Notes: generated by a model not told the origin, from the letters alone. DNA of 64,000 nt from an uncultured Clostridia bacterium (GCA_904399395.1 CAJFPJ010000005.1:1-64000); one strand, 5' to 3'. Positions 25,817 through 35,367 are shown, numbered from the stretch's first letter. Numbers and translations are program-made.

Positions 25817-27211
25817 TTATTCTGTGATCTTTTCCCTCTTCCGATTCTTCCCAAAGCTATAAGGCGAAAAATCCCCGTTGTGCGTCCGCTTCAACAAGAT
25901 ATACGCCACAATGGAAGCGCAGAGCTCAGAAATGGGGAAGGAGGCCCAAATGCCCGCCGGGCCCCAGAAACGGGATAGGAGAAATCCCAAGGGAATGGTA
26001 ATGGCAAACTGCCGCAAAAGGGAGATAATCAGGGATTCTCTTCCCATTCCCAGAGCCTCAAACGTTCCCGAATGGATAACTCCAATGGTGGAAACAAGGA
26101 AGCCAAGGCCAATAATGCGCAATGCCTCCACTCCCGCCTCCAGAAGGGTGGGTTCCGCATCAAAAAGGGCAAATATCTGCCCCGGAATGAAAAGAGCAGC
26201 AACTGTCCCTATCAGCATAATTGCAGCCGTATACAGCAGACTGTGCCGGACAGCCTTGCGAACCCGGGCGTACTCCCCGGCCCCGTAATTATATCCCACA
26301 ACGGGCCTCATTCCCTGAACGATACCGTTGGCCGGTAGATAAATAAAGGTCTGCAGTTTGAAATAGACCCCCAAAACGGCTACATATACGTCAGAAAAAG
26401 CCGCAAGGAAGCCATTCAACGCGCTGATCAAAACAGAAGGAAGGGCAGTCATAATCGTGGAAGGGATACCCACGGAATATATCTGCTTTATGATACCCCA
26501 ATCCATCTTGAGATATGTAGGGTGAATCGTCACCGGAAAAGCCTTTCTTTTTTTCATATACACCACAACATAGAGGAAAAAAGCGCCTATCTGGCCGATG
26601 ACGGTGGCTATAGCCGCGCCCGCCACGCCCATGGGTGGAATACCTGCAAAGCCGAAAATCAGAATAGGATCCAAAACAATATTGATGACACATCCTGTGG
26701 CCAAAAGAACCATGGTGGTTTTCATGGCCCCCACAGCCTGGAAAATCTTTTCCATAGCGATCTGCAACAGATTCCCGAAGGAAACGCACAGGACGATATA
26801 CGTATATTGGCAAGCCATTTCCAGAGTGACTGTGTCGTTGGTGAAAAGTTCCAAAAAGGGCCTGGTGACAAATATGCCGAATACTACAAACAGAATGCAA
26901 TGAAGCACCGTGAGAGCCATTCCTATAGTGGCGGCGCGGTTTGCTTCTTCCTGCCTTCTGGCGCCCAGATGGATGGAAACCGCGGAGGTAATGCCCACAC
27001 CCACGCCTACAGCTACAGACAACACGATATTCTGCAAAGGAAAAGCCAGCGAAACGGCGGTGAGAGCCTGGGTTCCCAAGCGCGAAACATAGATGCTATC
27101 CACAATATTGTAGAGGGACTGGATCAGCATAGAAAGCATCATGGGTATGGACATGCTCATCAAAAGCTTTGATATGGGGCGCATTCGCATAAAATCATTA
27201 TTCTGTTCCAT
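25817..27211 (-). CDS. MATE family efflux transporter (second)
   Basis: 464-residue antiporter with about 12 helices and the two-fold repeat of the family (PMMLSMLIQSLYNIVDSIYVSRLG in the first half, GMRPVVGYNYGAGEYARVRKA in the second). It is only distantly similar to the 6.6-8.0 kb copy and belongs to another MATE subgroup. The chosen ATG at 27211 follows AAAGGATGCAATTA; the track's start (ATG CAA) is too close to the ribosome site. Substrate unknown. Confidence 0.92.
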   Translation of the reverse strand: MEQNNDFMRMRPISKLLMSMSIPMMLSMLIQSLYNIVDSIYVSRLGTQALTAVSLAFPLQNIVLSVAVGVGVGITSAVSIHLGARRQEEANRAATIGMALTVLHCILFVVFGIFVTRPFLELFTNDTVTLEMACQYTYIVLCVSFGNLLQIAMEKIFQAVGAMKTTMVLLATGCVINIVLDPILIFGFAGIPPMGVAGAAIATVIGQIGAFFLYVVVYMKKRKAFPVTIHPTYLKMDWGIIKQIYSVGIPSTIMTALPSVLISALNGFLAAFSDVYVAVLGVYFKLQTFIYLPANGIVQGMRPVVGYNYGAGEYARVRKAVRHSLLYTAAIMLIGTVAALFIPGQIFALFDAEPTLLEAGVEALRIIGLGFLVSTIGVIHSGTFEALGMGRESLIISLLRQFAITIPLGFLLSRFWGPAGIWASFPISELCASIVAYILLKRTHNGDFSPYSFGKNRKREKITE

Positions 27212-27362
27212 TAATTGCATCCTTTCAGCGGTTTTCCTTCATGAGATATGCTGGGTCATATGGCCGCAGGCATCCAGGCACAAAGCGGCAGCCTACGGAT
27301 ACAGGAAATCTTACCCCCGCTTTTCACCTGCAGCCTTTATATATCGCCTCTGCATATCCCAC

Positions 27363-27420
27363 AAAAAAGGGGCTATATACTGCTGTTTGAAGGAATCAGA
27401 AACAGCAAAATATATAGCCC
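27363..27420 (-). terminator. Terminator of the small hypothetical gene
   Basis: On the minus strand GGGCTATATA ... TGCTGTTT / AAACAGCA ... TATATAGCCC followed by CCTTTTTT. Long, nearly perfect stem. Confidence 0.85.
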
Positions 27421-27540
27421 TAATAGCAAATTCATTATATCGTATTTTTTCCGGCCCGTCAAGGATTGCACCGGCACGGCACTATCCGGCCCCGCCGAAA
27501 ACTGTAACCTTGCAGGTAGGATGCAACGGGGTCCAAACCG

Positions 27541-27870
27541 TTACATTCCCGCAACAGCCGCCCGTATTTTTTCAATAGTTCCTTTTACAGACTTTTTGGG
27601 GACAGCGCCCACAATGCCACTCAGATCCCGCTCTTTTCCTCCTACGGAGCCAACCCCGATCTGAACCCAGCCCGAAAGATGGAGAACATTCCCCACATAT
27701 TCCACCTTAATAAAATGCATGGCCGTCATCACGCCGGTTCCCTTTTTCCACACCACTTCTGTATTATAGTTGATTTCCCTGTAGTCATCGCTTATCAGCA
27801 CATTTTTTACTACTGCATCTGCTGCGGCGATATCCCCCTGAAGGGGAATATCCACAAACGTTCTTGCCAT
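27541..27870 (-). CDS. Conserved small hypothetical protein
   Basis: 109 residues, soluble, no signal peptide or membrane segment. Alternating hydrophobic strands (HFIKVEYVGNVLHLSGWVQIGVGS) suggest a beta-rich fold, and a C-terminal helix (KKSVKGTIEKIRAAVAGM) follows. I do not recognise the family. The start ATG follows AAAAGGAGATGCGGAT and the gene has its own terminator, both supporting that it is real. Confidence 0.7.
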   Translation of the reverse strand: MARTFVDIPLQGDIAAADAVVKNVLISDDYREINYNTEVVWKKGTGVMTAMHFIKVEYVGNVLHLSGWVQIGVGSVGGKERDLSGIVGAVPKKSVKGTIEKIRAAVAGM

Positions 27871-28199
27871 ATCCGCATCTCCTTTTCAACACTGATGATT
27901 TCTCTTGCCAGCCATTCTTTTTTCGTAAAGCGCGGCCAGTTATACTATACAAAAAGTATGCCATATTTTCAACTGTTTTTCAATGGTTTTTCATCTATTT
28001 ATACAGTTTTTCAGCAATACATTCTGCCCGACAGCACATATATACCTGCTGCAGAAGTCGGCGCAGCCGTCTGTAAACTTTAAATCCTTCCTCTTCTCTG
28101 TACCCTTTCAAAGAATCCGTCTTCCGAAGAGTATACACCACCGCTTCTTGCTGAGAGCAGATATGTTTCCGCACATGCCTCACACGCACCCATATCATC
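27871..28199. other. Intergenic region without a gene
   Basis: About 330 nt between two minus-strand genes. Several plus-strand ORFs in the track overlap here but have no ribosome sites or domains. It probably carries the promoter of the small hypothetical gene. Confidence 0.4.
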
Positions 28200-29453
28200 T
28201 TATTTTTCCGATGCCGCAAAGCTGAGGCTATCCGCTTTTTTCAGCATTCCGGAGGAGGCCATCCATTTCACCGTATCCTTCAGGGTATCATAGAGATCCC
28301 TGGGATGATACCCCAATTCCCGGTCAGCTTTTTCATGGGAAAATTTATCGTTGCTCCGCAGCACCCGAAGAGAATATTGTGTATAAAGCGGTTTGGTATT
28401 TTTTCGCCTAGCGTTCCATTCACAGAAGGGAACACCCACGGCCGCCAGTTTCAGAGGAAGAGCAGGGCACGCTCTCCGAATCCCGCTGATCTGACCCAAC
28501 ATACGGAGAATTTCCTTCATATCATAATGCCGGTTGGAAAGGATATAGCATTCCCCCGGGCGTCCTTTTTCCAGAGCGTCTATGCAGCCCTCCGCCACAT
28601 CGCGCACATCCACAAAATCGTATCCTCCCCTGACACAGGCCGGCAGTTTCCGATTGAGATACGAACGGATCATTTCCATAAGATGATTACCACCGCCTTC
28701 ATCCCATGGGCCAATGATGCCCGAAGGATGCACTACTCTGGCAGGGAGCCCTTCCCTGGCCGCCTCCAGCACCAGTCTTGTAGCGGCCGCCTTAGTCTTA
28801 GCATATCCGCCCTCCACCAGCTCCGGCTGAAAATCCTCCGGCGCCGAAAATTCCCGGATCACCCGCAGATCCTTCCCCACTGGCAGGGCGTGGACAGAAC
28901 TTACATACAGGAACGAAGTCACCCTCTGCCGGAAAGCGGAACGTATTACATTCAAGGTGCCGTTCACATTCACATCGTAAACGATGGGCTTCACATCCGA
29001 GGCAATGGTGACAATCCCCGCCGCATGGATAGCCAGCACCTGGCTTTCCTTCTCCCGGCGGAAAAAGGCATCCATAGTATCCGGATCCCGCACATCGCCT
29101 CTAAAAATTTCCAGTTGACCGGAATCTCGGTTTTCCAGAGAGGAGCAGGCATCGCCCGGAAGCGCCAGTGCCCGCACTCTTTCCCCCCTCTTTAACAAAG
29201 CTCGGACAATTGTATTCCCCAAATGGCCAAACGCTCCTGTTACGGCGTAAATCTTTTTCCCTGCCGATTCACAGTCTTGCCCTTTCTCCTGCATGCCGCT
29301 AATCGCAGTGTTCGTTGCGTGGAGGCTCCCTTCCTCCTCTTGAGAGCATGCCGCTTCTTCCACGTCTTTCCCGTATTCGGTCCGAGTTGATAAAATTCGG
29401 GGCAGCCTCTCTATATCCCACAGCCCTTTATTCTTCATTTCCTTCATACGCAT
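28200..29453 (-). CDS. NAD-dependent epimerase/dehydratase (extended SDR)
   Basis: 417-residue extended short-chain dehydrogenase, similar in plan to dihydroflavonol reductases and sugar epimerases. The Rossmann core begins near residue 68 with the nucleotide motif VTGAFGHLGN; the active-site pair is SSVHAL (Ser) and YAKTK (Tyr-x-x-x-Lys). A DVRDVAEGCIDALEKGRPGECYILSN block is typical. The N-terminal 65 residues are an unusual charged extension; no internal ATG there has a ribosome site, whereas the ATG at 29453 follows AGAGGTTTTCACC. It is divergent from a TetR regulator, which may control it. Confidence 0.85.
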   Translation of the reverse strand: MRMKEMKNKGLWDIERLPRILSTRTEYGKDVEEAACSQEEEGSLHATNTAISGMQEKGQDCESAGKKIYAVTGAFGHLGNTIVRALLKRGERVRALALPGDACSSLENRDSGQLEIFRGDVRDPDTMDAFFRREKESQVLAIHAAGIVTIASDVKPIVYDVNVNGTLNVIRSAFRQRVTSFLYVSSVHALPVGKDLRVIREFSAPEDFQPELVEGGYAKTKAAATRLVLEAAREGLPARVVHPSGIIGPWDEGGGNHLMEMIRSYLNRKLPACVRGGYDFVDVRDVAEGCIDALEKGRPGECYILSNRHYDMKEILRMLGQISGIRRACPALPLKLAAVGVPFCEWNARRKNTKPLYTQYSLRVLRSNDKFSHEKADRELGYHPRDLYDTLKDTVKWMASSGMLKKADSLSFAASEK

Positions 29454-29554
29454 GGTGAAAACCTCTTTTCTTCCTTGAAAACAACGGAGAAGTATCCTTT
29501 TTCCCTCTTTGTCTCTCCCGGCAAAGACACATTTTTTTCATAGCTCATTCATAT

Positions 29555-29596
29555 ATTGTACACAATGTTGATTATCCATACACTATGTATTATAAT
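29555..29596 (+). promoter_or_regulatory. TetR gene promoter with palindromes
   Basis: TTGATT (29568-29573), 17-nt spacer, TATAAT (29591-29596). The spacer contains ATACACTATGTAT, near-palindromic, and ATTGTACACAAT lies just upstream (29555-29566). These are candidate TetR operators in the region shared with the divergent epimerase. Confidence 0.55.
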
Positions 29597-29695
29597 TATA
29601 TGCAAACACACCTCTCGCTTCAATCATCAGATTTTTGTGAAATGAAGGTTATTATACACAGAAGGAAGTCTTTGTCAGAAAGGAGACAGGAGTTT

Positions 29696-30364
29696 ATGAA
29701 TTCGTTGAATATCTTTTCTATTTCCCCTTCAAAAGATCCGGTTGTCCCATCAGAAGCCTCTTCTTCTGCCAAAAGCCCCGCCTCCAAAAAACTGGATCAC
29801 CGCGTTTTGATGACTCGCCGCCTCTTCCGTCAGGCCCTGACCGAACTCCTGCGGCAGAAGCCTTTGCAAAGCATCACCGTAAAGGAACTCTGCCAGAAGG
29901 CTGGCGTCAACCGGGGAACTTTCTATTCTCATTACACTGATATTTTCGCTTTGATGGAGCAAATCGAGGGCGAGGTATCAAGAGAGCTTTCTGACACGCT
30001 GGAAGATTTTACATCCCGCAATCCACAAAGCTCTCCATTTTCCGTCTATACCTCTATCCTGCAATTTTTCCGCAAGAATTCCGATATATGCACGGTTCTC
30101 CTCAGCGGTTACGGAGATCGCAGCTTTTTGGAAAAACTCTTTCAGACCGGCCGGGAATCCTGCACATCCGTTTATGGGGAAATGTTTCCCAGCGCTTCCC
30201 AGGAGCAACTGGAAATGTTTTATACCTTCGTCTCTTCCGGGTGCGTAGGTCTGCTGCGCTACTGGATTGATACCGGAATGGCCCTTCCGGAGGAGTCTTT
30301 GGCAAAATGCTTAGAGTATATGGTGACCGGCTCCCTTCAGTATCTGCAGGCATCCCAATCCTGA
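29696..30364 (+). CDS. TetR/AcrR family transcriptional regulator
   Basis: 222 residues. After a serine-rich 35-residue N-terminus, the TetR helix-turn-helix is clear (LTELLRQKPLQSITVKELCQKAGVNRGTFYSHYTDIFALMEQIE, about 55-98). The C-terminal ligand domain fits the subgroup with a TetR_C_33-like fold (FYTFVSSGCVGLLRYWIDTGMALPEESLA). The start ATG at 29696 follows AGGAGACAGGAGTTT. It is divergent from the epimerase gene, 240 nt away, and probably regulates it and itself. Confidence 0.88.
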   Translation: MNSLNIFSISPSKDPVVPSEASSSAKSPASKKLDHRVLMTRRLFRQALTELLRQKPLQSITVKELCQKAGVNRGTFYSHYTDIFALMEQIEGEVSRELSDTLEDFTSRNPQSSPFSVYTSILQFFRKNSDICTVLLSGYGDRSFLEKLFQTGRESCTSVYGEMFPSASQEQLEMFYTFVSSGCVGLLRYWIDTGMALPEESLAKCLEYMVTGSLQYLQASQS

Positions 30365-30546
30365 GCATCAAAGTTCCGGGGTCACGGGATTCCGGAAATC
30401 CGAACGCCTTAAACCGGGCTGGCAGCCGATTTTGCATACAGCATATGGACCATGCAGCCTACAATGCCTCTTGCCCATCCCATCTCCCTCATATCTTGGG
30501 CTCCAGCCGAAATTACCGCTATAAGTTCTAAAAATAGGTATACATG

Positions 30547-30589
30547 AAAAGCGCCGGGAGTATGGATTTTTCAACTCCCGGCGCTTTTT
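30547..30589. terminator. Terminator between TetR gene and tadA
   Basis: AAAAGCGCCGGGAGT / ACTCCCGGCGCTTTTT, 15-bp stem, A and T runs on both sides, between convergent genes. Confidence 0.85.
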
Positions 30590-30600
30590 ACAGCCACAAT

Positions 30601-31122
30601 TTAAAGTTCTTCTTTGTTTTCAGTGCTTTTCTCCCGCCTGCGCTTTTCTCTGAGGCAGGAAAAAAACGACTTCAGAATTCCGGAGCATTCCTCTTCCAAA
30701 ATGCCGGCTTCCACCTGAGGCCGGTGGTTATAGGGGAGGGAAAAAAGATCTACCACCGATTCGCAAGAGCCAGCCTTGGGATCTCTCGCACCGTAAACCA
30801 GCCGGGGAATCCGGGCATTGATCACCGCCCCGGCACACATGGGGCAGGGCTCCAGCGTCACATACAGCGTGCACTGCCAGAGCCGCCATCCGCCCAAAGC
30901 GCGGCATGCCCCGGCAATAGCCTCCAGCTCAGCATGAGAAAGAGCATTCTTATCCTTTTCTCTGCGGTTCCTTCCCCGAGCTATCACACGCCCCTCATAT
31001 ACTACCACGGCGCCTACAGGCACTTCTCCCTCCGCGGCCGCCTCCTGAGCCAGCAGAAGAGCCTCCCTCATGAAAGCCTCGTCTCCGGCTTGAAGCCCAT
31101 TTGCAGTTCTCTCTGCTTCCAT
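30601..31122 (-). CDS. tadA: tRNA-specific adenosine deaminase
   Basis: 173-residue zinc deaminase that converts A34 to inosine in tRNA-Arg(ACG). Zinc and catalytic residues: HAE at about 63-65 and PCPMC with Cys93 and Cys96. The VPVGAVVV and MCAGAVINARIPRLVYGARDPKAGS blocks are diagnostic for TadA over other cytidine deaminases. The C-terminal 20 residues are highly charged. The start ATG at 31122 follows GGAAGGGAGCTCAAGAGT. A CPBP protease gene lies 56 nt upstream in the same direction. Confidence 0.93.
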   Translation of the reverse strand: MEAERTANGLQAGDEAFMREALLLAQEAAAEGEVPVGAVVVYEGRVIARGRNRREKDKNALSHAELEAIAGACRALGGWRLWQCTLYVTLEPCPMCAGAVINARIPRLVYGARDPKAGSCESVVDLFSLPYNHRPQVEAGILEEECSGILKSFFSCLREKRRREKSTENKEEL

Positions 31123-31177
31123 ACTCTTGAGCTCCCTTCCTCTTTCATAGGGATAGTCACAATGCCGCTTAGCAACT

Positions 31178-32386
31178 TTAATACAGAACCATTACGGTTA
31201 GAAAACTGAAAGCTGTATAGACCAAGAAAACGATGCAGCCCGGGTTCAAAAGAAAATCCAGAATCTTCTGCCCTCCGGAGAGAATCCCCCGGCGCCCCAT
31301 CGAAGAAAAGAACCCCTTTTTCAGGAATACCAACAGAATCAAGGAAAGCAATCCCAGCGCCAGAATAGCCAATGTCGCACAGTTTGAAAAGGCATTTGCC
31401 GCCGCAGTCCCCACGCTTACGGCCAGCATGCTCCAGGCGCAGGAAAGCCCATTGTTAATAAAATGCACCGCAACAGGAACCCAGATGCAGTTGGTCCTCA
31501 CCAATAAAAACCCCAGCACCAGGCCGCAAATGAGTGCAAAAACAGATTGAGCCAGATTCCCATGAAAGAGGGAAAAAAGCACAGCAGAGGCCACAACCGC
31601 AAATCCGTCCCCAAACCGCCGGAACATGCGCAGGACAGCACCGCGGAAGAAGAATTCCTCCACCAACGCAGGAAGAACAGCTACAGAGAAAAAATAGAGG
31701 AGCTGCACGGCAGGCTCGGCGCTGACCTCATAAGAGGGAATCACTCCGCTGTAACCCATGGACTGCTGCCACTGAATCACCCATTCCGCCGGGTAATTGG
31801 CCAGTGTGCAAACAAAAGCTCCTAAGCAGACGGCCAGGAATGCCGTGGAAAAAGGCGTTTTTTCCATGGGGACGGCCTCCTGCAAGCAGATACCGTGCAT
31901 TTTCAAAAGTAAAAATGGCGGCAGCACAAGCCCTGTTAGATACGCAAGGCTTTCCGCCAGAAAGAAAAACTCCAGGGGAAGGTAGAATGCAGAGGACCCT
32001 GTGCCGGCTTGGATACCAAAAGCATGGAGCATCTGGGCCAAAAGCGTCATTGTGCAGCTCATGAGGAACGCCGCGGCCAGCATAGTCCAGCAAACCCGGT
32101 TGGAAGTCTTTCGCAGAAGCTTCCCTTCCCATTTCTGCAGTAGCCTGTTTGGCGGCTGAGGACAGAACGCTCCTCTTCCCTCATATTCGGCATCCGATCT
32201 ATATTCCCAGCCATTGGGGCTTTGAGGCACGGTTCCTTCTCCATATGAAACAACCGGCTCACGAGCTTCGTACGCTCCCCAAGGGATAGGGCCGGGGGCC
32301 ACTGGCCGCCTTTCATTTTCATTACAGGTCTGGGAGGGCGGGTCCCAAGACGCATTAGACTTCTGGGGATTGGTATAAGGTTCCAT
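31178..32386 (-). CDS. CPBP family intramembrane metalloprotease
   Basis: 402-residue membrane protein of the CAAX protease/bacteriocin-processing (Abi) family. The first 75 residues are hydrophilic, rich in Pro, Asn, Tyr and Gly; about eight hydrophobic helices follow. The glutamate motif EEFFFRGAVL (near residue 260) and the downstream FSLFHGNLAQ and HFINNG histidine motifs mark the active site. The start ATG at 32386 follows AAAGAGGAATACAGG. Members process proteins or confer bacteriocin immunity; the role here is unknown. The putative promoter on the minus strand is TTGCGG-N18-TACAAT (32468-32497), next to an ATAGCTAA sequence. Confidence 0.87.
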   Translation of the reverse strand: MEPYTNPQKSNASWDPPSQTCNENERRPVAPGPIPWGAYEAREPVVSYGEGTVPQSPNGWEYRSDAEYEGRGAFCPQPPNRLLQKWEGKLLRKTSNRVCWTMLAAAFLMSCTMTLLAQMLHAFGIQAGTGSSAFYLPLEFFFLAESLAYLTGLVLPPFLLLKMHGICLQEAVPMEKTPFSTAFLAVCLGAFVCTLANYPAEWVIQWQQSMGYSGVIPSYEVSAEPAVQLLYFFSVAVLPALVEEFFFRGAVLRMFRRFGDGFAVVASAVLFSLFHGNLAQSVFALICGLVLGFLLVRTNCIWVPVAVHFINNGLSCAWSMLAVSVGTAAANAFSNCATLAILALGLLSLILLVFLKKGFFSSMGRRGILSGGQKILDFLLNPGCIVFLVYTAFSFLTVMVLY

Positions 32387-32630
32387 CCTGTATTCCTCTT
32401 TTCCATGAAAATCAGGGGTCAAAGAGAGTGGCTTTTCCACCCGCTGCAATATGCAGAATATAGCTAAATTGTAGCACATAAGCGGTAAGACCCGCAAGAG
32501 AAGGAAAAATTCATAAAAATTCTATGGTCAACGCCCAATTTTTGCAGTATAATAAAAGAATCCGGATTTAGTTGCTTTTCCCAACAAAGTCTCCGGAACA
32601 TTACTAATGAAAGAGACAGGATGTTTACGT

Positions 32631-34046
32631 ATGAAACGATTTGCTTCCCTCTGCGCTGTCCTCCTTCTTGTGGTCTTCTCCGCTCTGCCGGTTTTTGCGG
32701 CGGCCGAAACTTCGGAAGCAGGCAGTTCCTCTCAGGCCTCCTCCACAACAGAGGAAGGCACGGAATACACCATTCCCGATCTGAACATAACCGTGCGGAT
32801 CCCGGATTCCATGTATGTCTTTGAAAAAGATACATTTACTCTCAACGACCCCAATCTTTCCAAGGCAGGCATAACCGATCTGAACGAATTTGCTGCAAAA
32901 TTTACCGATTACAACCTTTTTCTGGATGCCATTTCGGAGGATGCCTCCCTGGAAATAGGCTTTTATAAAAAGGAAACGGATGAAACTCGTTCGTATTACA
33001 ATCTGAAAGATCTTTCTGAAGAGGAATACGATGAATTTCTGAAAAAGATGCAGCCGGATGAAGCCTATCAAGAGGAAAACAATCTGAGCATGCAGGTGGA
33101 AAGCTATGACGATCACCCTGAGACCCGCTTTTTCATCACCCGCATTGAAATGGATAAAAGCGAATCCTATAACCACTCTATCTCAGAGATATGCTATGCC
33201 ACCATCATAAATGGCTATACGCTCACTGTGGATGCCGTGGTGCTCGACGGCAAAATCAGCCCCGAGCAGGAGGCTCTTATAAAGCAGATTGTGGATAGTA
33301 TCCACATTACCAAACTTATAGATAAATCGGAGGCTCAGCTTTCTTCCTCGCTTACTCCGCAGGATTACTTCACGGCTATCGGTTCCTTGATCCTTATCGT
33401 AGGCGTTATTATAGCTCTGATCGTTACCCATATCAGACGCAAGAGAGCGGAACGGGAAAGACGTCTTCTGGCGGATAAACTGGCTCAGTATCGCTTTGAG
33501 GAGCAGGAAAAGCAGGAACAGGCAGAAAAGGAAGGCCGTACCCTCCCCGAACCCGAGACGATCTGCAGCAACCATACGGAGTATTCGGAGGCTGCCGTGC
33601 GCAGCTTTATAGCCTATCATATGTCTCATAGAAGGCTCTCTACCATCCTGATCTATACGGTCGTTTCCATTGCATTTCTTCTCTTCGCAGCCCTCTCCAA
33701 TATGGATACAGTCATGCGGATTCTTATGGCGGCTTTGGCCATTATCATTCTAATTTGGGAATTCCTCATTCCCAGTAAACTGAAAAAGGCGCAGATGGCT
33801 CTCCTTAAGAGTTCTCCCAACAAATATAATGATTATTATTTCCATAAGAGAGATTTCCGCGTAACGGGCATGCAGTCCTCTTCTCTGTATCCCTACTTCC
33901 AGATTACTCATCTTGGCGAAAACAAAGAGTATTTCTTCCTCTATTTTGGGGAAGAAACCGCCTATTATGTTTCAAAGAAAGGCTTTACCGACACCGACGC
34001 AAACGCTTTCCGCGACTTTATCCGGGAACGCATCAAACAGGCCTGA
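32631..34046 (+). CDS. Exported membrane protein with C-terminal YcxB-like domain
   Basis: 471 residues. Signal peptide 1-25 (KRFASLCAVLLLVVFSALPVFAAA), an acidic extracellular domain (about 40-240), one membrane helix (about 247-267, IGSLILIVGVIIALIVTHI), a charged coiled-coil-like stretch rich in Arg, Glu and Gln (270-305), then two more helices and a final YcxB-like domain (KKAQMALLKSSPNKYNDYYFHKRDFRVTGMQSSS... YYVSKKGFTDTDANAFRDFIRERI). The joining of an outer domain to YcxB is unusual. The ATG at 32631 fits the signal peptide; an ATG at 32607 is possible. Function unknown. Confidence 0.75.
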   Translation: MKRFASLCAVLLLVVFSALPVFAAAETSEAGSSSQASSTTEEGTEYTIPDLNITVRIPDSMYVFEKDTFTLNDPNLSKAGITDLNEFAAKFTDYNLFLDAISEDASLEIGFYKKETDETRSYYNLKDLSEEEYDEFLKKMQPDEAYQEENNLSMQVESYDDHPETRFFITRIEMDKSESYNHSISEICYATIINGYTLTVDAVVLDGKISPEQEALIKQIVDSIHITKLIDKSEAQLSSSLTPQDYFTAIGSLILIVGVIIALIVTHIRRKRAERERRLLADKLAQYRFEEQEKQEQAEKEGRTLPEPETICSNHTEYSEAAVRSFIAYHMSHRRLSTILIYTVVSIAFLLFAALSNMDTVMRILMAALAIIILIWEFLIPSKLKKAQMALLKSSPNKYNDYYFHKRDFRVTGMQSSSLYPYFQITHLGENKEYFFLYFGEETAYYVSKKGFTDTDANAFRDFIRERIKQA

Positions 34047-34153
34047 TTGATCTGAAAGCAGGCATCGCGATTCACCATCCTGCTTTCCGACCTCACTTTC
34101 TGCCCGGTTGAAGAACTTTCATAATCCTGTATCCGAATTCATTCCAACAAACA

Positions 34154-34193
34154 GCCCCGCAAGAGCTTCGAAAAAGCTCTGCGGGGCGTTTTT
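34154..34193 (+). terminator. Terminator after the YcxB-like gene
   Basis: GCCCCGCAAGAGCTT / AAGCTCTGCGGGGC followed by GTTTTTC; strong stem and T-run. Confidence 0.85.
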
Positions 34194-34296
34194 CTTGCAC
34201 CAAAAGGCCAGATTTTCCAGCAATATGCCCACACCAGGGAAAAATTTCTGAAAAATGGCGCAAACTATTTCTACACCCGATCCACCCGGTTTCATC

Positions 34297-34325
34297 TTGA
34301 CGGTATACATGAAAAGCCTTATAAT
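34297..34325 (+). promoter_or_regulatory. Promoter of the DegV gene
   Basis: TTGACG, 17-nt spacer, TATAAT, giving a leader of about 180 nt before the ATG. The leader is AT-rich with no obvious riboswitch. Confidence 0.65.
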
Positions 34326-34511
34326 CAAGTTATAATTATTATATTATGTAGTTTCAAATATTGTATTTTTAAATTCAAAATTTCTTGTTTGATCATATAG
34401 TAAGCAAGAAGTCAGAGCTCTGTTATGAAAAATAAAGCACAGGGTATCAGATCCGGCAACAGGGCCTATTGCTGTAAATACAAAACTTGAAAAGAAAATG
34501 GAGAATAACCT

Positions 34512-35363
34512 ATGAATCGAGAAAAAGCCGTCATCCTTGCGGACTCTGGGTGTGATGTGCCCCAAAACCTGCGGGAAAGATATGATATCCGGGTGCTGCC
34601 CTTAAAAATCATTTACCCCGAGGATGAATATCTGGATCAAGTGACTATCACGGCTCAACAGGTCTACGACCGCTTCCCGGAAACACCCAAGACCTCTCTT
34701 CCCGATGGAGAGACGGTTCTAAGTGCGTTGGAAAAGGCCCGGGCGGACGGTTACGAAAAAGCCCTGATCGTCTGTATTTCCTCCGGGCTTTCCGGAACAT
34801 ATTCCATGATCCGCAATTTGTGCGAGGAATACGACGGCATGGAAACCTTCGTGTTGGATACCCGGAATATCTCTATCGGCAGCGGGATGCTGGCCCTTTT
34901 AGCCGCCCGCTGGCTGGAGCAGGGTATCAGCTGGCCCGCTCTTTTGGATGAACTTCCAAAGCAGGTTCCCAATTCCAAGGTTTTTTTCTGCGTGGATACC
35001 CTGGAATATCTTCGCAGGGGCGGCCGTCTGGGCCTTGTGGCCGCCGTTATGGGAACAGCTCTGAAGCTCAAACCCATTATCTCCTGTAACGAAGATGGCG
35101 TATATTATATTGCCGGAAAAACCCTGGGCAGAAAACAATCCATAGACCGGCTGCTGAAAATGGCCGCCGCCTTCGCAGGGGATACGGATCCTTGTGGGCT
35201 GGCCGTTATGAACGGAGCGGCTCCCGAGGAAGCGGAAGCTCTGTGCGCCCCCCTGTTGGAAAAGGTGCCTCTGGGCCGGATCCTTGCTAAGGGGCAGATC
35301 AGCCCGGCGCTCGTGGTCCACACAGGCCCCGGCCTTCTGGGCATCGGGGTTCTCAAACGGTAA
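34512..35363 (+). CDS. DegV family fatty-acid-binding protein
   Basis: 283-residue protein of the DegV (FakB-like) family, which binds fatty acids and presents them to a fatty acid kinase for phosphorylation. Signatures: VILADSGCDVPQNL at the start, TSLPDGETVLSALEKA, CISSGLSGTYSMI and FCVDTLEYLRRGGRLG. The start ATG follows AAAATGGAGAATAACCT. It is a single gene with its own promoter. No FakA partner is in the window. Confidence 0.92.
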   Translation: MNREKAVILADSGCDVPQNLRERYDIRVLPLKIIYPEDEYLDQVTITAQQVYDRFPETPKTSLPDGETVLSALEKARADGYEKALIVCISSGLSGTYSMIRNLCEEYDGMETFVLDTRNISIGSGMLALLAARWLEQGISWPALLDELPKQVPNSKVFFCVDTLEYLRRGGRLGLVAAVMGTALKLKPIISCNEDGVYYIAGKTLGRKQSIDRLLKMAAAFAGDTDPCGLAVMNGAAPEEAEALCAPLLEKVPLGRILAKGQISPALVVHTGPGLLGIGVLKR

Positions 35364-35367
35364 TTCC

